Shown piece after piece: positions 59,203 to 64,000 of a DNA stretch of 64,000 nucleotides. Numbering within the stretch: position 1 is the stretch's first letter; every line of letters starts with the position of its first letter. The DNA lies in contig JBEBRR010000016.1 in assembly GCA_040394735.1 (NCBI GenBank), forward strand, positions 1 through 64,000, written 5' to 3'. This DNA comes from Leadbetterella byssophila_A. Its GTDB lineage: Bacteria; Bacteroidota; Bacteroidia; Cytophagales; Spirosomataceae. The notes beneath the pieces were generated by a model. That model made no database searches and was not told where the DNA came from. It was given only the letters and a program-made list of their open reading frames with translations. A program made the translations under genes and the position numbers.

Positions 59203-61737
59203 ATGAAGATTTTTTTCCTGTCTTTATTTTTTCTCTGTTTACAGTTCAGCGGCTATGCCCAGGTCACGCTGCAATACTATCTGCCGCAGGGCCAGGCGTA
59301 TGACAGCAAAGTTCCTACCCCGAAAGAATTCCTGGGGTATGAAGTGGGCGAGCAGCATGCTACGCCTTACGAGGTAAATGCGTATTTCCGTGAACTGGCC
59401 AGGCACTCTGACCGCATGAAAGTAGAATCCTACGGCCGTACCTATGAAAACCGGGAACTGCTGCTGGTCACCTTTACATCACCCGCTAACCTGTCGCGGC
59501 TTGAAAGCATCAAAACCGAGCACAGAAAACTGGCTAATCCTGATCTTTCCAACGGCCTTAAGGTGAAAGACATGCCTGTAGTGATCTGGATGGGCTATTC
59601 GGTACATGGCAATGAAGCCAGTGCCATTAACGCTTCCATCCTGGCCGGGTATCACCTGGCAGCCGCTCAGGGAGCCGAGATCGATGCCCTGCTGAAAGAT
59701 GCCGTTATCCTGGTAGACCCCTGCCTGAACCCTGACGGCGCCACCCGTTTTTCTACCTGGGTGAACAGCAATAAAAGCCAGACCCTGGTTTCTGACGGAA
59801 ACAGCCGGGAGTTCCGCGAAACCTGGCCCAATGGCCGTACCAACCACTACTGGTTTGACCTCAACCGCGACTGGCTCTATCAGCAGCTTCCGGAAAGTCG
59901 GGGAAGGCTGGTGCAATTCTACGACTGGCGGCCCAATATCCTGACCGACCATCACGAAATGGGAACCCATTCAACGTTCTTCTTCCAGCCCGGAATACCT
60001 GCCCGGACCCACCCTTTAACTCCTAAAAGCAACATTGATCTTACTTCGAAGATAGGCACCTACCATGCCAAAGCCCTTGATAAGATAGGTTCTGCCTATT
60101 ATACCAAAGAGAATTACGATGATTTCTATTACGGAAAAGGTTCTACCCTGCCGGATATTAACGGCTCTATCGGTATCCTCTTTGAGCAGGCTTCCTCCAG
60201 GGGACACCTGCAGGAAAGTGCTAACGGACTTCTGAGCTTCCCTTTCACCATCCGCAACCAGTTTGCCACCACGCTGTCTACTCTTCAGGCGGGTAAAGAG
60301 CTGAGAGAAGACCTGTTGAACCACCAGAAAGATTTCTACAATCAAAAGGCTTCCGGTGATGTAAAAGCCTACGTTTTCGGAAGTGCAAATGACCCTGTCA
60401 GTACCTGGGAAATGGTTAACATGCTGAAAAGAAACCAGATCGAGGTTTTCAGGATAGACAAAACCGAAAAGATCAACGGACAGGATTTCCGTAAGGAAGA
60501 TGCCTATGTGATTCCCATGGACCAGTCCCAGCACCGCCTGATCACCTCCATGTTTGAAAAAAGAACGACTTTCCACGACAGCGCCTTCTATGACATCTCG
60601 GCCTGGACCACCCCTCTGTGCATGAACGTACCGTATGCAGAAGTGAAAGGAGCGGTAAGCACCGGGCAAAAAGTGGAGGATAACCCCTTCCCGGCCGGTA
60701 AGGTGATCGGCAGCAGCCCGGTTGCCTATCTGTACGAGTGGGACAGCTATTTTGCTTCCAGGGCCACTTATGAGCTACTTTCGAAAGGATATACACTCAA
60801 ATACGCTTCAGAACCTTTCACCGTGCTGATTGACGGGAAAGAAAAAGAATTTGGTTACGGTACCGTGCAGGTGATCGGCAAAGACGTACGCGGATTGCTG
60901 GAGACACTGGCTGCCCGTGACGGCATCACTTTCTACGCCCAGTCCACCGGTTTAACCGAAAAAGGCATCAACCTGGGAAGTGAGAAGTTCCGTGTAATGC
61001 AAAAACCCCAGGTGCTGATGATCACCGGTGACGGGGTAGATGCCAACGATGCAGGTGAAGTATGGCACCTGCTGGATACCCGGGTGAACCTTCCCCTCAC
61101 ATTTTCCGATATCAGCCAGGTGAACCGGATGGATTTAAGCAAGTACAGCCACATTGTACTGAACCACGGACGGTATTCCGAGCTATCGGCAGAAAAGATC
61201 AAGAATTACGTGGAAAGCGGCGGAACCCTGATTGCACTGGGCGACGGCGCTACCTGGGCGGGACGGAATAAAATCGGTTCAGCTGCTTTCAAAGCCGGAA
61301 CATCGGCCGATACCAAAGGGAAGAAGCTGCCCTATGCCTCACAAACCAATGTAAACGGAGCCCTGTCTACGGCCGGTACCATTTTTGAAGCGAAAATAGA
61401 CATCAGTCACCCGCTTTGCTATGGTTACAAGCAATTGTACCTGCCTGTTTTCAAAGTAAACAATACGGTTTTCGAAGACACCCAGAATGCCTTTAATACC
61501 CCCGTGATGTTTACGGAAAACCCATTGATGGCCGGATATGTACATCCTAAAAACCTGGAACGTATCCGCAAAAGTCCGGCAGTGGTAGCCCAGCGGGTAG
61601 GAGGCGGCCAGGTGGTCAGTTTTACTGACAACCCGAATTTCCGGGCCTTCTGGTACGGCACCAATAAGCTGTTTCTGAATGCTATTTTCTTCGGAAAGAG
61701 CATCGGAGGCGGAAGGTTCGGGGAAGAGGAAGAATAA
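59203..61737 (+). CDS. Exported M14-family zinc carboxypeptidase-like protein
   Basis: This 844-residue exported protein (signal ending GYAQ) has an M14 metallopeptidase domain. The zinc ligands are in YSVHGNEAS (HxxE) and TDHHEMG, and a Glu in ILFEQASSRG serves as the probable catalytic residue; the segment FDLNRDWLYQ is also typical. The C-terminal half (about 480-844) is an additional domain of unknown role with KYSHIVLNHGRYSELSAEKIKNYVESGGTLIALGDGA, resembling a class I glutamine-amidotransferase-like fold. Many Bacteroidota encode such large M14 proteins; substrates are peptides or cell-wall material. The 220 bases upstream, toward mqo, have no gene. Confidence 0.88.
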   Translation: MKIFFLSLFFLCLQFSGYAQVTLQYYLPQGQAYDSKVPTPKEFLGYEVGEQHATPYEVNAYFRELARHSDRMKVESYGRTYENRELLLVTFTSPANLSRLESIKTEHRKLANPDLSNGLKVKDMPVVIWMGYSVHGNEASAINASILAGYHLAAAQGAEIDALLKDAVILVDPCLNPDGATRFSTWVNSNKSQTLVSDGNSREFRETWPNGRTNHYWFDLNRDWLYQQLPESRGRLVQFYDWRPNILTDHHEMGTHSTFFFQPGIPARTHPLTPKSNIDLTSKIGTYHAKALDKIGSAYYTKENYDDFYYGKGSTLPDINGSIGILFEQASSRGHLQESANGLLSFPFTIRNQFATTLSTLQAGKELREDLLNHQKDFYNQKASGDVKAYVFGSANDPVSTWEMVNMLKRNQIEVFRIDKTEKINGQDFRKEDAYVIPMDQSQHRLITSMFEKRTTFHDSAFYDISAWTTPLCMNVPYAEVKGAVSTGQKVEDNPFPAGKVIGSSPVAYLYEWDSYFASRATYELLSKGYTLKYASEPFTVLIDGKEKEFGYGTVQVIGKDVRGLLETLAARDGITFYAQSTGLTEKGINLGSEKFRVMQKPQVLMITGDGVDANDAGEVWHLLDTRVNLPLTFSDISQVNRMDLSKYSHIVLNHGRYSELSAEKIKNYVESGGTLIALGDGATWAGRNKIGSAAFKAGTSADTKGKKLPYASQTNVNGALSTAGTIFEAKIDISHPLCYGYKQLYLPVFKVNNTVFEDTQNAFNTPVMFTENPLMAGYVHPKNLERIRKSPAVVAQRVGGGQVVSFTDNPNFRAFWYGTNKLFLNAIFFGKSIGGGRFGEEEE

Positions 61738-61743
61738 GACATT

Positions 61744-61835
61744 GAACAACCAACAGTGAACAGTTAAGGTACATTAGTTTTCATGTATTAATGTTCCTTA
61801 ACTTTTAGTTGTTCATTGTTCACTGTTGGTTGTTC
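61744..61835. repeat. Long inverted repeat overlapping the OmpA-family 3' end
   Basis: Arms at 61744-61762 and 61817-61835 are exact inverses (19 bases, right arm beginning TGTTCACTGTTGG), with an inner pair GTTAAGG/CCTTAAC. The right arm contributes the stop codon and the last four residues (NNQQ) of the convergent OmpA-family gene. Confidence 0.75.
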
Positions 61836-63115
61836 ACTATCTTATATTCCACCCTGCGGTTACGGCTTCTGTTCTCTTCCGTATCATTAGGAGAAACGGG
61901 CCGGCTGCTGCCATAACCTTTGAAGCGGATACGCTTCCCTTCCACTCCCTTTTCAATCAGGTACTGACGTACGTTAAAAGCCCGCTCAAGAGATAGTTTC
62001 TGGTTGGCGGCCGGATCTCCCTGGTTATCGGTATGCCCTTCGATCTGGATTTTCAGCTCCGGGTTTTCTTTCAGGTAAGCGGCCAGATCATCCAGCTGTT
62101 CATACGATTCCTTCAGGATTACCGCCTGTCCGAGATTGAAATACACTTTATCCAGCTTAAAAGCGGTAGCCTCCTCATCAAGCTGCTCTCCGATAGAAGA
62201 ACCCGGGTTCGTTTCCGGAGCTGCAGGTGCCGCTTCTTCCTCGCTAACAGGCTCCACATAGATATCCTTTTCAAAACTTCCCGATTTAAGGAAAACCTTG
62301 AGGTTAACTGACTCTGTCAACGCTTCAAAGCCGGGAGCGGAAACCTCGAAGCTGATTTCATCTTCGTTCACGTAAAACTCATACTTTCCGGTCCGGGAAG
62401 TCTGGAGCGAGTCAATGGCCGCTCCGCTCTCCTTCCCTGCACAGATAACCCTGGCATGGATAGGCTCACCGGTAGCTGCATTGAGTATCCGCCCGTAAAT
62501 TCTGAAATCTGTAGCCTTCAGCACCGGCTCTTCTACAGGAGAATCCTGCGCAGGTTGCCTGTCTTTCGGATTATTGATCCTGATCCCGTTAAAATTCCAG
62601 TACTGGAAGGTCCCTTCCGAATCGGCATCATACTCAATCAGGTCAATTTTCTCAAACCCCGCCGGGATCTTCTCGAAATATACCTTAAAGAAATATTTTT
62701 TCCCGGTCTCCACTTCCTGCCTCTCCGGAGAAACGGGAATATTCACTGCCCTGATGAATTTAAATTTCCGGCCGTCAGGCAGCACCACGCGTGAGCCCGG
62801 CTGAAAGCTGATGGTCTGCCCCATGCTCATTCTTTCCCGGAACATCTTCAGGGCCTGCTCCCGGTTGAGCCCCATATCTTTGAGCCTCCGGCCTACCTCC
62901 GGGTTCTCTTTCATAAAGCGGTCAAAGCTGTCCTCGTCAGACTTATCGTAAAACTGCATATGAAATACCGTATGCTCTGCAGTGATCTCTATTTTGTTGA
63001 TGAATACATTTTTGGCCGACTTCCGTTCGACAGACGGATTGGGTGTCACCTGGCTCATAGCCGTAAAGCCCCACAAAGCAGCAAAAACAAACAGCAAAAA
63101 ACCTCTCATATTCAT
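61820..63115 (-). CDS. OmpA-family protein
   Basis: This 431-residue envelope protein starts with a signal peptide (MNMRGFLLFVFAALWGFTAMSQ; an internal Met at residue 3 is an equal candidate start). A region containing beta-rich TFQYWNFNGIRINN and a carboxypeptidase-regulatory-like module (RILNAATGEPIHARVICAG) follows. The C-terminal OmpA peptidoglycan-binding domain shows VYFNLGQAVILKESYEQLDDLAAYL, IQIEGHTDNQGDP and RIRFKGYGSSRPV. It probably ties the outer membrane to the cell wall. The last residues derive from the adjacent repeat. Confidence 0.9.
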   Translation of the reverse strand: MNMRGFLLFVFAALWGFTAMSQVTPNPSVERKSAKNVFINKIEITAEHTVFHMQFYDKSDEDSFDRFMKENPEVGRRLKDMGLNREQALKMFRERMSMGQTISFQPGSRVVLPDGRKFKFIRAVNIPVSPERQEVETGKKYFFKVYFEKIPAGFEKIDLIEYDADSEGTFQYWNFNGIRINNPKDRQPAQDSPVEEPVLKATDFRIYGRILNAATGEPIHARVICAGKESGAAIDSLQTSRTGKYEFYVNEDEISFEVSAPGFEALTESVNLKVFLKSGSFEKDIYVEPVSEEEAAPAAPETNPGSSIGEQLDEEATAFKLDKVYFNLGQAVILKESYEQLDDLAAYLKENPELKIQIEGHTDNQGDPAANQKLSLERAFNVRQYLIEKGVEGKRIRFKGYGSSRPVSPNDTEENRSRNRRVEYKIVNNQQ

Positions 63116-63264
63116 AAAAATGGTGTTGACCTGAAATTTTAAACGACTAAATATAGAATTATGTTACCATAAAACGCGTTAAAAAATGTTAAAGCCAACA
63201 AAACCTTACAAACCAACGGCTTAATCCGCCGGTGCTGCATGCCGTGATTTTTTGGAGCATAAAG

Positions 63265-63298
63265 TTGCTTCCAAAGCAGAAAAAAAGTGCTACCTTTG
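63265..63298 (+). promoter_or_regulatory. Promoter of pyrG
   Basis: A TTG (63265-63267), a 23-base spacer and TACCTTTG (63291-63298) match the Bacteroidota promoter pattern, 25 bases before the ATG. The 23-base spacer is at the long end. Confidence 0.55.
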
Positions 63299-63323
63299 TA
63301 TCCCGTAATCAATCATTATCGAA

Positions 63324-64000
63324 ATGCCATTGAGCGGAAAAAAAAGAAAGCCAAAGTACATTTTTGTGACGGGGGGAGTTGCTTCCTCACTCGGAAAAGG
63401 TATCATCGCTTCATCATTAGCCAAACTCTTACAATCACGCGGGTTTTCCGTAACCATTCAAAAACTGGATCCCTACCTGAACGTGGATCCGGGAACACTC
63501 AATCCTTATGAACACGGGGAATGCTATGTGACCGAAGACGGTGCCGAAACGGACCTGGATCTGGGTCACTACGAACGTTTTCTGAATATTCCCACTTCCC
63601 AGGCCAATAATGTCACCACCGGAAGGATTTACTACAATGTGCTGAACAAGGAGCGTAGGGGTGATTTTCTGGGTAAGACCGTACAGGTCATCCCTCACAT
63701 CACCGATGAGATCAAAAGGCACATCCGCCTGCTGGGTGATTCCGGAGAATACGATATTATCCTTACCGAGATCGGGGGCTGTGTCGGCGATATTGAATCG
63801 CTGCCTTTCCTGGAGGCGGTTCGTCAGCTTAAATGGGAGCTCGGCGAGAATAATATGCTCACCATACACCTTACCCTGGTGCCTTACCTGAAGTCGGCCG
63901 GGGAACTGAAAACCAAACCTACCCAGCACTCGGTCAAGATGCTGCAGGAATCAGGAATTCAGCCGGACATCATTGTCTGCCGTACGGAACACCCGCTTCC
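63324..64000 (+). CDS. pyrG: CTP synthase, N-terminal part (cut by the window edge)
   Basis: CTP synthase makes CTP from UTP using ATP and glutamine nitrogen. The visible first 225 codons contain the amidoligase P-loop KYIFVTGGVASSLGKGI, the QKLDPYLNVDPGTLNPYEHGE segment, EDGAETDLDLGHYERF, the conserved IGGCVGDIESLPFLEA and HSVKMLQESGIQPDIIVCR. The reading frame is open to the end of the window; the glutaminase domain lies beyond it. The promoter upstream supports this start, which precedes SGKKRKPKYIFVTGG. Confidence 0.96.
   Translation, partial: MPLSGKKRKPKYIFVTGGVASSLGKGIIASSLAKLLQSRGFSVTIQKLDPYLNVDPGTLNPYEHGECYVTEDGAETDLDLGHYERFLNIPTSQANNVTTGRIYYNVLNKERRGDFLGKTVQVIPHITDEIKRHIRLLGDSGEYDIILTEIGGCVGDIESLPFLEAVRQLKWELGENNMLTIHLTLVPYLKSAGELKTKPTQHSVKMLQESGIQPDIIVCRTEHPL

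Noticed and set aside
63287..63511. A 74-residue ORF across the start of pyrG
   Set aside because: It is out of frame with CTP synthase, which starts at 63324 and remains open to the window end.
1..64000. CRISPR array, tRNA, rRNA or prophage
   Set aside because: No regularly spaced direct repeats, tRNA cloverleaf signatures, rRNA sequence or phage structural genes were seen. The only recombinase is solitary.

Overview
The window is ordinary-looking chromosome of a Bacteroidota member, most likely from the Cytophagales, Sphingobacteriales or Chitinophagales side of the phylum. The evidence is a SusD-type lipoprotein, a TonB-dependent receptor paired with a DUF4249 lipoprotein, many short Sec and lipoprotein signal peptides, a menaquinone enzyme (MenA), malate:quinone oxidoreductase, and repeated TAnnTTTG -7 promoter elements typical of the phylum. 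I saw no rRNA, tRNA, CRISPR array, transposase or prophage. Genes are densely packed on both strands.

Layout. 0-3 kb: SusD (its SusC partner would lie upstream, outside the window) and a protein with two tandem Uma2 nuclease domains. 3-9 kb: an acyl-CoA dehydrogenase, then a divergent metal-uptake locus (His-rich lipoprotein and MerC-like membrane protein facing a TonB receptor and DUF4249 lipoprotein) with a perfect palindrome over the promoter. 9-22 kb: housekeeping genes, including a fused serine-biosynthesis enzyme (phosphoserine phosphatase plus phosphoglycerate dehydrogenase), MenA, Tex, a HI0933-type flavoprotein and a lone tyrosine recombinase with altered catalytic positions. 22-30 kb: pirin, a CoA-transferase, a feoA-feoB operon ending in a 41-residue Cys-rich peptide gene, and a GH3 glycosidase. 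30-35 kb: glutamate dehydrogenase, QueG, an exported superoxide dismutase, RecR and ClpS. 35-39.7 kb: a probable operon of sodium/solute symporter, SUMF1-fold protein, Tat-exported Gfo/Idh/MocA oxidoreductase and ApbE.

The most interesting part is 39.8-45.2 kb. A NarL-type response regulator, an unknown 132-residue protein and a TPR sensor kinase are followed by an APH-fold kinase overlapping a HopA1-like protein, then a stand-alone LytTR regulator. APH-like kinase plus HopA1-like lyase is the pair that dehydrates Ser/Thr in class V lanthipeptide and thioamitide (RiPP) pathways. Two copies of the palindrome TACTGTC-NN-GACAGTA, in the 7-2-7 layout used by NarL-type regulators, lie upstream of the response regulator and of the LytTR gene and frame the locus. 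I found no precursor peptide gene, so the substrate is unknown.

45-64 kb: small lipoproteins, an HD hydrolase, a YitT transporter-like protein, a GH78 rhamnosidase, a HemJ-like protein, two OmpA-family proteins, TrxB, MiaA, Mqo, an M14 peptidase and the start of pyrG, which is cut by the window edge. Several intergenic regions carry long perfect inverted repeats or a dispersed motif (GAGTTCCGAGTAATGAGTGG-like). These often reach into the 3' ends of genes and supply the last codons.
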